DNA from: Synaphobranchus kaupii
Lineage: Eukaryota; Chordata; Actinopteri; Anguilliformes; Synaphobranchidae
Assembly: GCA_029718625.1 (NCBI GenBank)
Contig: CM056377.1
Coordinates: 100,955,743 to 101,019,742 of the forward strand
Length of the DNA stretch: 64,000 nucleotides
Reading direction: 5' to 3'
The translations under genes were made by a program, and so were the position numbers. Shown here in pieces: positions 17,708 to 28,466 of the stretch (position 1 is its first letter; the number at the start of each line of letters is the position of its first letter). The notes beneath the pieces are model-generated. The model worked only from the letters and a program-made list of their open reading frames with translations, was not told where the DNA came from and ran no database searches.

Positions 17708-17880
17708 CCCAGTGAGCAAATGCCTGAATCTAGACGTGTAGAGCGTCTGAGACGTTTTCACACGAAATAAACGTGTTAATTTAGCCATAATTCAGCCCAT
17801 TGTTTTACCCGGATAGCCTAAAAAACTTTAACCTTTAAACCAAATTTAGCCAGACGCGAAACGCGAAAATGTTCACTGGG
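17708..17880. mobile_element. Possible small MITE
   Basis: A short inverted repeat, CCCAGTGA at 17708 and TCACTGGG ending 17880, brackets 173 bp. The pairing is short, so this is tentative. Confidence 0.3.
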
Positions 17881-17924
17881 TGCGTTGTTACATTAGTTTA
17901 TGATAAATTTATATCGGAGGCTAA

Positions 17925-18060
17925 CAACCGAGAGCTTGGACGGAGATGCACTCGGCGGCTCGCGCATTTGTTGTGTGACTGTAGCCCGTGCGCGTGCGGG
18001 TTTGTGTGTAAGCGGGGGGCAGCGAGTAGGCAACAGTGAGGGGCTTTTTGAAGCGGCAGG
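17925..18060. other. CpG-rich patch
   Basis: A locally GC- and CpG-rich segment (GAGATGCACTCGGCGGCTCG, CCCGTGCGCGTGCGGG) stands out from AT-rich surroundings. It could be a promoter of an unrecognised transcript. No open frame or exon was found beside it. Confidence 0.35.
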
Positions 18061-18194
18061 TAGCTATATGGTGGTATAAGGTTACATAGAACAATTTTTA
18101 TTTTGGATATGTTTTTTAATTAGTTTGAATCCCACAATTTCTACCACCACCGTTTCATAGATTAATGGGAAACACTAGACATACAGAATCCATC

Positions 18195-18418
18195 TCATTC
18201 CGTTACATTAGCCTACATTACAGGCATTTACCAGACGTTCTTATCCAGAGCGATTTACACCAACTACTACATTTATCCATTCATACAGCTGGATATATAC
18301 TGAAGCAATTCAGGTTAAATACCTTGCTCAAGGGTACAACGGCAGTGTCCTACCTGGGAATCGAACCTGCAACCTTTCATTTACAAGTCCAGTTCCTTAA
18401 CCATTAGGCTATACCTAT
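18195..18418 (-). repeat. tRNA-derived SINE, family B, copy 1
   Basis: On the minus strand the sequence has an A-box-like TGGTTAAGGAACTGG, a perfect pol III B box GGTTCGATTCC, the body GGTAGGACACTGCCGTTGTA and a tail GTAAATCGCTCTGGATAAGA. A second copy lies at 38868-39083 in an akr1a1 intron, about 90 % similar by eye. Confidence 0.75.
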
Positions 18419-18948
18419 TTACGATTCAACCAAAGGAGTAAACGTTACCTTCCAGTTAAAATAATAATAAAATACCTTCAAACAACATCAATTTAGGTGT
18501 CGTATCTCTGCCTATTTGACGTCGATTTTAAAATGTTATTTTATGCAGAAGTGAGGATAATTTTTTTTAAATAAACCAAAAATGTTTAATTCTTTGTTAA
18601 TATTTTCAGATTTTATGTTCCAACTTTACAAGAGCCAGTCTCCACATAGACCCGTTTTGCTAATTCAGTCGTTGCAGGCTAATGCTGGAGACATTCTAAC
18701 ATAAATTAAAATGTGTACAAATAATATGTTGGTGAGAGCTAGCTGTAGGCTAATAACGTTAGCTAATGCCGAATGAAATTCGGTGAAAGTTTTAAAAATA
18801 TAACTTTAGTCCTAACTTACCTTAGCGGTTGTACGGAGCGGTGGCATGTCCTATTAATAAGGAGACCGTACCTTCCACCTTCCTTGTGTAACGTAAATGA
18901 ATCATTTTTGCTAAGAAAAGACGTCTCATCTCTGCAGCCCCGCCTCTG

Positions 18949-19060
18949 GAAAGTACGGGGCATTCCTGTTTCGGGGTGAACTAAGCCTACAAGCCCAAGG
19001 AAAGTGGCTACCTTGGGCTTGTAGCCTAGCTCATCTTGAAACAGGAATGCCCCGTACTTT
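18949..19060. repeat. Long imperfect hairpin
   Basis: Arms of about 50 bases (AAAGTACGGGGCATTCCTGT ... CTACAAGCCCAAGG) and their complements flank the loop AAAGTGGCTA at 19001-19010, with a few bulges. It could extrude as a cruciform or fold as an RNA hairpin. No surrounding gene is recognised. Confidence 0.8.
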
Positions 19061-22000
19061 ACAAAGACGCGGGCAGCTGCCGCCTCCAATTAACAACCCG
19101 CCCACAAAATAAATAAAAGAAAATTCTGAAAATCCCCCATCTTCAATTGAGTCCCATACCTCCTTTTAAAATTCCCCATCATTGACTCACATACATTTTT
19201 TCTCTAAAAATTCCCCCATGACTTTTTTAAAATCCCGACATTTAGGGTAAAATCCTCCAGTCTGGCAACCCCGAATGAGATGCGGTAGCCTACTACGTGC
19301 AAATCCCACCGCTGCAGATAGAGGCCGCTAATATAAGCGATAGATGGATAGACAGACAAACTAGAGCAGGTGTAGTAATCAATTATCCCATTATAGGGTT
19401 TATAAGGATTTATTGTGACCTTTGCTGACGTGTACATTGTACATTCACAATGAGAAAAATAATTTTAATTAATATAGACAGCAATAGACGGATCCAATCA
19501 GTTTCTCAAAAGCATCATAGATCTTAAGAGTATTTTTTTTCTTTCTCGCTCTTTTGTCTCGGTCTTATTTTGTCATTTAGGTTTGATCAGATTTAAAACG
19601 AAAAGCAAAGAAAACAAAATAATCTACGATGCTTTTGGGAAAGTGGCTGTTAACAATGTGTGATGATTTCTGTTATGTGAATCGGCTTTTCTTACATCGA
19701 CCTGTCGGGTCTGTGTAACTCAAAGTTTGTCGTGAAAGTGTGTCTTGAAATATTCACTCCACGATATGCTTTGGGAAAGCGTCATCAAGACATGTCTTCA
19801 AAAAGCTCGTGAAGTAGGCTAGGCTATGTCGTGAATTCTGAAGAGACATCGGAATCGGGAAAGCCACCCCAGAGTAGTAGCCTAGTACAGCCTAGTCATA
19901 CTGACCCCGTTTAGTTTCTTATGATTTATGCTATAGCAGCCAATACTTTCATACTCTTGTAGGCTACTAACACAGATGTCTCACGTTCGTAGAATATAAT
20001 TGATCTAAAGATCAACTGACATCAGAAATCTAGCCGCCTAAATAGCCTATTCCAGGTCTGGGAGCAGCCTAGACTATTTCACGAAACTGATTAGCGCTTT
20101 GGGTATCTAGCTAATTTTTTGAAATATTTCGAAACTAATCGGAATATTGATCCAAGTCACATTTACAGAAGTCATCTGGCTAACTATGCTACATAATCCT
20201 TTCTGAAATACACCACAGATGTTGAATAGGCTACATTCCAGCAACACGGTCTTCACTCTGTTTCTGTCGCCGTCCACTGGACCACTGAAAGAACAGAAAA
20301 CACTTTGTATTTGTTAGGCTACAAGTAGGCTACCTAATAAGCAAAAATCAACTATTTGGTGTATTACTGCCCCCCAAAGGTTTTCTTGTTTTAAATAAAT
20401 CTATTGTACAAAATTAATAAAAACTAGCCATGGCTCCAGTTTTAACAGTCTAAAACAGAATGTCCGTTTAGCTTTTTTAAGCCACGCTCAATCTTTACGT
20501 TACATGTATCAAACGTTTCTTTAGTCCAAGATGTAGCTATCTACATCAAATAGTCGCCTAGTATGCAGGGGTCTTTGGACACCTACCTCTGATCACCTGG
20601 CTCTCCGTGAGCAATGTTTCTGTGAGCACTAAAGCCTATTTATATTCGTGAGAAAAGAAAGAGGGCGTTCCTGAAAGTGAACCAATGCTAATTCCGCATC
20701 TAACCATAAGGGAAAATACAGGGCTCGAGCCGCCAACGACTACAGCTAAAATAGTGATATTAATCATTCATAGTAGGTTAGTCATTCATGTAATTTCTTT
20801 TTTTTTGAAACACACGCTTTGGTCTAGAAACAGTGGTGTAGGCTGGGCTACATATGAAACAATGTTTTTAGATTTTAAGTCTATAGACTACAAAATGCAG
20901 GACCTTAACTTCATATTTGAGTACCCGTGTCCACATTCTTTTAAAATAATTATTTTTATTTTTAACAACATAAGAGCCCAGATTGCATTTGCATACAGAT
21001 ATTCACAGCAAAATTACTAGTGTTAGATCAAGTGTCAATAGGGACAATATTTTCTCTACTATAATTAAAATAATTGTATAAAAGTTGATTTCACACGTAG
21101 ATTTCGCTGTGTTTAAACAACTTGGTGACTTCCTCATTCATATCGTTCCTATCCACATTCACCACGATAAAATTAAAGCTTTAACATTATTTCCATTTGG
21201 TTTTAATACTGGAACTGTAATGCATCAAACATTTTTACAATATTACAAAATTTCTATACTCGGGTTAGTTATCTTGAGCGTGAGAGAGTAGCCTACATGA
21301 AACATTTTAGGTTGTACGTTATGCAATGCAGATAATATAGTAGGCTATGAACGTTTATGGTTGATATAGTTTATAAAATATGTTTCATACTTTTCATTTT
21401 TAAAGTCGCTGTGACAGATGGTAGCACAAATGCCTTACCCACACGCAATGGTGAGCTGCTTTGACAAGTGGAATGTAATCTCCACCCACTTTCTGGAGGC
21501 AGGCCAGGGACTTTCCAGAGCTGGAAAGTACCACTTCTGTAGGCTTTTCTGGAAATCCCCACCCCTTTGTTTGGCTTGTGCCTGTAAAATAGGCTATATT
21601 TAAAATGAAAATGGAGTAACTGTTTAAATAAAACTTAAATAAAAACTTACTTCAAAATTTTAATAAAAACTTACTTGTAAAATGAGGAACTGTGAAATAT
21701 CCACAACTCTCTTTCTGTTTCATAATAACTCATGTATATTAGGACAAATTATGGACGGAATCCTATTCGTCTTTAGCTTAAATATATAAGAAACAACCAG
21801 AGCTGTCTCTAAATATTGTATTTTTGGTCTTTTAAATCAAAGGTTTTCAGAAAGGTTCTGATGTCAGTTTAAAAACCTTAGATTTTTCACTTAATGAAAA
21901 CAGCACTTAAATCCGGTATAAAATAAATAGCATATTAACCATTTAATGAAGGATTTTCTAGAACTGAAAAAGTGGGGGGGAAAAGAATGAGAAATTGTCA

Positions 22001-23406
22001 ACATTAGGATCATGAAAATACTGTAAATATTAAACTATGTATTCTACATGAATGCTTTATACTATATATTTGTCAACTTCATGTCTGTGTAAACTTCACA
22101 TATGGGTTGCTTTATTTGATATTTTCAATATTGTATTTCCAGACAAAAATGTTTTGAGTAATGCGAAAACCATCAGCTAAAATGCTGAATTGTTACCAAA
22201 AAAGTCTTCTGTTTTGCTCTGCTTTGGCAAGCTATTTTGGACATGCCTACGTGGTATAAAAACAAAATACAGTAAACGAGGGTTGGGCATTCACATGACT
22301 GAAATTATTTTTAGTTAATAAGTACAGACATTAATACTTGTGTTCACCTTAGCCTAATCTAGTGGAGACTTACACCAATGAAGTATTTCCAGTCCTCACG
22401 TATCATGTAGATGAGCCAGTGTGCTGGTAGCCTGTAGCCTACACGGGGCACAAAATACCTTTGGGTTAAATATTCTGAAACTTCTTCAGATATGTTGTGA
22501 AGCAGTAGGGTAATCTACCTTGGAAAAGTCAATAAATTCACCAAATTATTTCTAAATGTGACGTAGGCTGCAGAAAATATAGGCTCGTTTTCCAAAAGAA
22601 TGTAACAGGGGCCGTGAGCCACTCTGTTCCCTTACTTACTAATCAGAACAAGATCACCGCTTAACCTAGTCAGAGCTGGAAAAGAAAAATGTCCTCCTTC
22701 GTATGAGACTTTCGGTTTGGCACACACTGCGAACCGAACAATAATTAAGCCTGTGCGGAAGTAAGCATGTACTGCGCGTGTGTCTCTGTGGCGTGTCTCT
22801 AGGCTATGAGCGCAAAATATTGGAGCTCCAATAAAACAAAAATAAAAACGACGCGTGAGTGATTAGTTCGTTTCCATGATGATGAGCTGTGCGATGAGCA
22901 CATGGATAAAATGATGAAAGAGATTGGGAGAGGGATACAATTGGTATAGGAATAAGGAGAGCGGGGAAAAAATAAATACTTTAGCTAACTATTCCAAATC
23001 CAAACGCTGATAACGCGGATAACTATTCTCAAGGGCAAAACAAAAACGAGTGTTTAGCTCAGACTCGATTGAAAGGATTTTTAGTGGGACACTGGGACAG
23101 GACAGTTTTATTCGCCTCAAACCATGGGAGGAGTTATGTAATGAGATCAAAGTATGTATTGGTTGAGGTTTTACGTCACGTCTATTTTCGACTCCACCCT
23201 TTTTTCAGCATACAGGAATAAAGAGATGGACTGAAATTTAACGAGATTGCAATGGAATTAATTCCTCGCGCTTTATTGGTGCTCAGTACATACCTTAATA
23301 GCATAACATACCCACCCTCCAGTTCCTACATACGCTCGATGAGATTTTTTGTGATCATAACTTTTATTATGTGTAGCAGTTTGTGATACAATGATATGTT
23401 TTGATT
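19061..23406. other. 4.3 kb AT-rich region without recognised genes
   Basis: No conserved protein-coding exon was identified on either strand. It contains two NF-kB-like sites near 21.5 kb (listed separately). Around 23.16-23.29 kb there is a promoter-like mix (ATTGGTTGAGG, TTTTACGTCACG), but no coding exon follows. A lineage-specific or non-coding transcript cannot be excluded. Confidence 0.35.
21507..21560. promoter_or_regulatory. Two NF-kB-like motifs
   Basis: GGGACTTTCC at 21507-21516 matches the kB consensus exactly, and GGAAATCCCC at 21551-21560 is GGGGATTTCC on the other strand. Two good sites within 54 bases are unlikely by chance, but there is no gene next to them that I can name. 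Confidence 0.35.
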
Positions 23407-24058
23407 GTCCGAATCAGAGCCCTATCCTCTGCGTACAGTTTACGGCAGGGGTGTCAAGATCCGGTCCTGGAGGGCCGCAGTGTCTGCTGGTTTTTGGTGC
23501 GTTTAAGCACAAGTGATTAATTTAAGTCACTAATTGGCTAAGAAGTCCACACACCTTGTTCTCAATGCTTTAACTGGGTGCTGATTGAAAGGAAACCACA
23601 AATACCTGTAGACCTGCGGCCCTCCAGGACTGGAGTTTGACACCCCTGGTTTACGGTGTACAAGCATACTGTATACTGCTTACTGCATTGTGTTAAGTGA
23701 CATGCAGTATGCAAAAAATATCCTCCGTACTATTATCAGCGAAAAACCGGAAATAAGTATATCGTCCGGGGATATTAAGAACACACAATTTTCAGAACTG
23801 TCGCATACTTAACAGATTTTTTAAAAGTGTCCTCAATGGGCATACTCAATGGTAGGCAACTGCGCTGATTCGGACATGGCACAAAGCCCATGAAATCTCT
23901 GCCCATACTCAGGGAAACCCCGGAAGTAAGTGTATCATCCAGTTTTAAGTATACTACCTTTAGTGAAAATTTCACTTACTTAACTAGGCTACTTTCTCGT
24001 CCTCTCTACTCAACAAGCATACTCAATAGTATGGAAGGGTGCTGATTCGGACACAGCC
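23407..24058. mobile_element. MITE, family C (GTCCGAATC ends), with nested hAT
   Basis: The left end GTCCGAATCAGAGCCCT (about 23408) and the right end GATTCGGACACAGCC (to 24058) are inverted copies. The left copy has lost its first bases. The interior is interrupted by a 203-bp hAT-type element. The family is complete at 26718-27025. Confidence 0.65.
23446..23648. mobile_element. Non-autonomous hAT element
   Basis: It starts CAGGGGTGTCAAG and ends TTTGACACCCCTG, with sub-terminal GGAGGGCCGCAG / CTGCGGCCCTCC. It is flanked by a perfect 8-bp duplication, GTTTACGG at 23438-23445 and 23649-23656, the hallmark length for hAT transposition. Confidence 0.9.
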
Positions 24059-24067
24059 TTAGACTAA

Positions 24068-24627
24068 GGGTTCAGTCCAATCGCTTATTTTATCTGTCCT
24101 CATCTCCTCTGTCCTCGTCTGACCCGGAAATCGAAGGAAGGTTCGCCATCTTTAAGGACATTCCAAACCGATAAATGCTCCTCGGAGGAGCGAGGAACGA
24201 GGAGGCTACTGGAGGATTCTAAGCGAGGAAACATGAATGTAGCCTTTGCGGAAGCCTTTTCTTGGAAGGCGTGACATTATCCACTTCTCCAGATCTGCCA
24301 TGTGGCGGGTACACCCCTACACAAATCATTCCTTTCCAAAAAATAATTCCTTTCCATTCATTATAATGCACTTTAATCCATAATGACACTCATTCTTTGT
24401 GAGTAACAAAAGCTATGTTTATTCATGAAAAAGAGGCTAAAAAGCATTATAGTTGGACGCAAGCATAATATGACGCTTGACTGAGCAAGGACGTTCCACT
24501 TGCCTAATGCATGTTGCCTCAATTCTTCCGTCCTCATATCTGATCCTTGCATCCTTTTCTCACGTCCAGCAGAGCTAAGGAATGAGGAAAGGATGCAAGG
24601 AGTGAAAATAAGCAATTGGAATGAACT
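24068..24627. mobile_element. MITE, family A, copy 2
   Basis: Ends TTCAGTCCAATCGCTTATTT and AAAATAAGCAATTGGAATGA, with an interior collinear with 13577-14140, including GCTCCTCGGAGGAGCGAGG and GTAGCCTTTGCGGAAGCC. There is no coding content. Confidence 0.8.
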
Positions 24628-25340
24628 CCAAGGCTGTGTTCCATTATGCACACTTGCATACTAGTTAGTATGCACAGCGCCATTTTGTTTGTCATTAATG
24701 CATTCCAAATCGCAAGTATGCAAAAATCAAGTATATATTAAAATCCCCGGATGTGTACTTCCGTACTTGACAGGACCCAGAATTTCAATTATGCATCGAT
24801 CACATCGACACACTTGTATGCGCTTTTCATTCCCAAAGATCATTGCGTTAACCATAGACTGTAGAAAAATAGCGCAACAACTAAACGTAACATAACGTCT
24901 CTGATGTAACAACCGCACTACCGCAGCTCTTCCTATAGTCTCTTCTGGCAAGAGAGGCATTTCTTCGCTCTAAAATGTAAAGCACCGTGACAAAAAATTG
25001 CTGTGGAAACTACCGGCTGCATAGTTAAAAAACAGAAATTTCTCTGAGGAAACTGGACCGTTACTCAAAGGTTAGCTTGTGATAGTTACTGACAGCACGA
25101 CCTAAGCAGAAATATATTAGGTATTCTGTCAAAGGTATTCTGACGCTGACTACATCATCAAGTGTGTTTCAAATTTATTGAAATTGAAGTGTACTTGCGC
25201 TCCTACTATGAAGTACGTTCCAGCTCATATACTTGGAAGAACATACTATCTATTATGCAAGTATGATTTCCGTCAGCCAAATGTCAAAATTGGAAAATTC
25301 AATAGCGAATGCTTTTGTGGGAAACAAATTATGATACCAT

Positions 25341-25443
25341 GGGTGGATTCCAATCGCTTATTTTATCCGTCCTCTTCTTCTTGGTCCTCGCCTGACCCAG
25401 AAATCGATCGAGGTTTGCCATCTTTAAGGACATTTAAGGACAT
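25341..25443. mobile_element. MITE, family A, truncated copy 3
   Basis: Matches the first ~100 bases of copy 1 (GGTGGATTCCAATCGCTTAT onwards, then GGTTTGCCATCTTTAAGGAC), preceded by CATG as in copy 1. The rest of the element is missing. Confidence 0.75.
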
Positions 25444-26070
25444 GATGACAACAATTAGGCCAGTTCAATGATTTTATTCATGACTTAGCTAGGTTGGGAT
25501 ACTATTATGTGAAACTCAATACATTTTCTTCATAGAGAAAGTTCCCTTTGATTTGGAAATCCATATTTAGGCAAAAGTCTTTGCTCTGCGTTATGTCAGA
25601 CTTCCAAGGCCTATCGCCCAATTAGATTTCTCACCCTTGTTTTAAAAATAGAGTCACCATTTTGTGTCTACTTGTTGTCTTGCATTTACTTTAGTCCTCC
25701 AACAAGAGGTTTGTCGGGCCATGTGCCAAACATTTATCCTGATTGCACCTCCTCAATCATATGCCTTGATAAAGTACCACTAATTAAGCACAGATGATGA
25801 TTGACAGCAGTGTTTACAAGACATTTGTTAAATTCGGTCCATTTAGGAGCTTAGCAGTTGCCCATTTTGAAACGTTGTACAAGGGTTATTAGTTTGAAGC
25901 AGTGGGAAATACATTCAATATGAGAGCAGTTATATAACATTTATCTTCTACAGTCATTGTTAAATAATTAAATAATATTGTTAATAATAATAATAATAAT
26001 AATAATTATTATTATTATTATGGTCTGCATGCCGCTGCACATGAGCATGGTCTTCCTTCACTTCCGCTCT

Positions 26071-26379
26071 GTGTGAGTTTGGCAGTGGTGTGTAGGGAGA
26101 ACAGGTGTGAGTTTGGCAGTGGTGTGTAGGGAGAACAGGTGTGAGTTTGGCAGTGGTGTGTAGGGAGAACAGGTGTGAGTTTGGCAGTGGTGTATAGGGA
26201 GAACAGGTGTGAGTTTGGCAGTGGTGTGTAGGGAGAACAGGTGTGAGTTTGGCAGTGGTGTGTAGGGAGAACAGGTGTGAGTTTGGCAGTGGTGTGTAGG
26301 GAGAACAGGTGTGAGTTTGGCAGTGGTGTGTAGGGAGAACAGGTGTGAGTTTGGCAGTGGTGTGTAGGGAGAACAGGTT
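26071..26379. repeat. 34-bp minisatellite, nine copies
   Basis: Nine nearly identical head-to-tail copies of a 34-base unit built around GAGTTTGGCAGTGGTGTGTA and GGGAGAACAGGT. One copy has GTATAGG instead of GTGTAGG. Because 34 is not a multiple of 3, the long minus-strand open frames here (PYTPLPNSH / LFSLHTTAKLTPVLPTHH) are the three frames of one repeat in turn and not a gene. Confidence 0.95.
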
Positions 26380-26472
26380 GTGAACCATGTGTTTACCGTG
26401 GAGCTGCAATGAGATCGGATACCCTTGTTTCCTGTGAAGTGGGGTGGCTCCATTAATGCAGTTGATTGATTA

Positions 26473-27090
26473 AGCTGTAGCTAAATTACACTGAAACAGT
26501 ATGGAACACATGGTTGTCTAAATGGCTGCAAGTCTTCAAGGCTCTGAGGTATCAAACAAGCCTCAAACCACCACTCTACTGCCAGATATGCAGTAGATAT
26601 GGATGAGGGTTGTTTTTCCTCACTCATTTTCCTATGGAACTCTGGAAAAATAAGTCAGGAGTAGAAACCCTTAAAGTGATCATCCATATCTACTGCATAT
26701 CTCACATCAGAGTGATGGGCTGTGTCCGAATCAGAGCCCTATACCCTTTTGAGTACGCATATTTGAGTCCACTTTGTTAAAAAGCTTTTGAGTGGGCGAC
26801 TTTTTCTCACAAATGGGGGCACTTAAAATACCAGGATGAACCACTTATTTCCAGGGTTTTGTTGAGGGAATTCAGGAGTATAAAAATTTTTTCAAAAAGA
26901 TATTACGAACTACTTCCTCACAAGTTTGGAAAGAGTTTTGCGGGATTTCTTTTGCACACTACTTGCAATGTGAGGGGACAGGGCACATAGTAGACAGGGA
27001 ACAGGGCTCTGATTCGGACACAGCCATGGTTTGAGGCTCGTTTGATACCTCAGACCCTTGATGATTTACAGCCATTTAGCCAACCATGTG
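26473..27090. mobile_element. Foldback element, family F, copy 1 (interrupted)
   Basis: 26473-26717 and 27026-27090 match the foldback elements at 31.2 and 42.3 kb (ATGGAACACATGG, GGTATCAAACAAGCCT, CCATATCTACTGCATAT, GTTTGAGGCTCG). The arms are partly self-complementary. A 308-bp MITE lies inside. A Tc1-type end (GTGTCACTGCCCTCAAAC) follows at about 27120-27150. Confidence 0.7.
26718..27025. mobile_element. MITE, family C, complete copy
   Basis: It begins GGCTGTGTCCGAATCAGAGC and ends with the inverted complement GCTCTGATTCGGACACAGCC. Comparing the host foldback element with its uninterrupted relatives shows that ATG was duplicated on insertion (26715-26717 and 27026-27028). A 3-bp duplication fits PIF/Harbinger-type movement, though ATG is not that group's usual target. 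Confidence 0.8.
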
Positions 27091-27279
27091 ATCCATACCA
27101 ATCCAAAACAACAAAAATTGTGTCACTGCCCTCAAACTTTTGGTCCCCACTATATATATAAGATGAGTGAAACATCAACACTTGTCAATAGGCAATTGTT
27201 GATGTCTGTATTATCAGAACTGTATGCATGTGATGACAATAGTCATCACATCCAATGAAGCATGACAGACAATGGAGGC

Positions 27280-28012
27280 TGGTAGAAGCTGGCTAACAGA
27301 TTCTACACCATTTAAGCGGTTTTCTCCGCCCTTGCTGCTCCGTAATCAGCAGTGAACCGGCATTGGGTTTTGTAGCGCACCCAAAACAACATCCACCAAT
27401 CAATCAGGGAGAGTGCAGACACTCACTTTCCCCAGGGCCAGGATTCTCCTTATTGCACCACTATGTGCAAGTCAGTCTCGCACTGACCCAAATCATGAAG
27501 CCGCTTCATGTGAGATTTAACAGACTGACTCGCCAGGCGCCTGACCGCCCAGGCAGGGTCAGTGGTGCGCAATGCGCCCCTGTTATCCCAGCTGACAGGA
27601 CCTGGCTGAGGCCAGCATGACCATGGGGCCCGTCCTCAGACCAGAACTGGCTTCCCAGCCGGAATCTAGATGTATAGAGGGGTTGAAATCTAGGTTGAGA
27701 GACTTTTTAACATAAACGGATGAGGTTAACCCCAATATAGCTCAGGTGCTACCCGGATGTAGCCTGACTATGTCCTAGCTGGCTAAAGCTAGCCGGGTTT
27801 TCACCTGAAGGCCTATACGGTGTTTCACTGACTTCACCGTAAAAATGTCACTGGGTTAACAGGATGAGCTTGAAACTAACTTAAATTGATTAAATAGTAC
27901 AGACGTCTTATTAAAATGAAACATGTATTATAAAATGCCACTCTGCATATAAAACAAACAAAAAATGAATAAGAAAAAATAATGAAGTAAAAAATATATT
28001 TTTGTCCCTACT
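27280..28012. other. Unrecognised block upstream of prdx1 3' end
   Basis: 27290-27660 is GC-richer than its surroundings (GACTCGCCAGGCGCCTGACC, CCAGGCAGGGTCAGTGG) and may be an old repeat or SINE-like unit. I cannot identify it. 27660-28012 is AT-rich and featureless. Confidence 0.3.
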
Positions 28013-28018
28013 TTTATT
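28013..28018 (-). terminator. Candidate prdx1 poly(A) signal
   Basis: AATAAA on the minus strand (TTTATT on plus), about 450 bases after the prdx1 stop, giving a plausible 3' UTR length. Confidence 0.5.
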
Positions 28019-28466
28019 ACAATCATGAAAAAGACAACTTACAAAACAACTGCACATTTTCTTCACAGTGCAATACCGGATGGTGGGAAAATAGCCAAAT
28101 TACACAATCCCTTTTGCAGTGAGTGACTAGGTCAGACTTGGTCTCCCAGCGCTGATACAATAGTTTGTGTGTTAAAGCTGTATTACAACATATGAAGGCA
28201 CAACAGCAAGCACTGGGGAAATATCTCATGTTACATAACACGTATCTACACAGGACATAACCGAACCGGTCTCATGGATCTACATCTCTAACGCAGCCCT
28301 GAAAGTGGTGATTATCACCTTTTGGTCTCTAGGTGCTTGGACTCACTGAACAGTAACTAATACATATGAGAAAACCACAAGGAACCACAATACCATACCC
28401 TGCCATTTTACCTACACATCGTACAATTGCTAAGGTCTCATGGTCCAACAGACTCTGGTCTGTCTA

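Noticed and set aside
25981..26453. Two minus-strand frames of 131-142 residues rich in PYTPLPNSH / HTTAKLTP
   Set aside because: Translation of a 34-bp minisatellite and an ATT repeat; no gene context.
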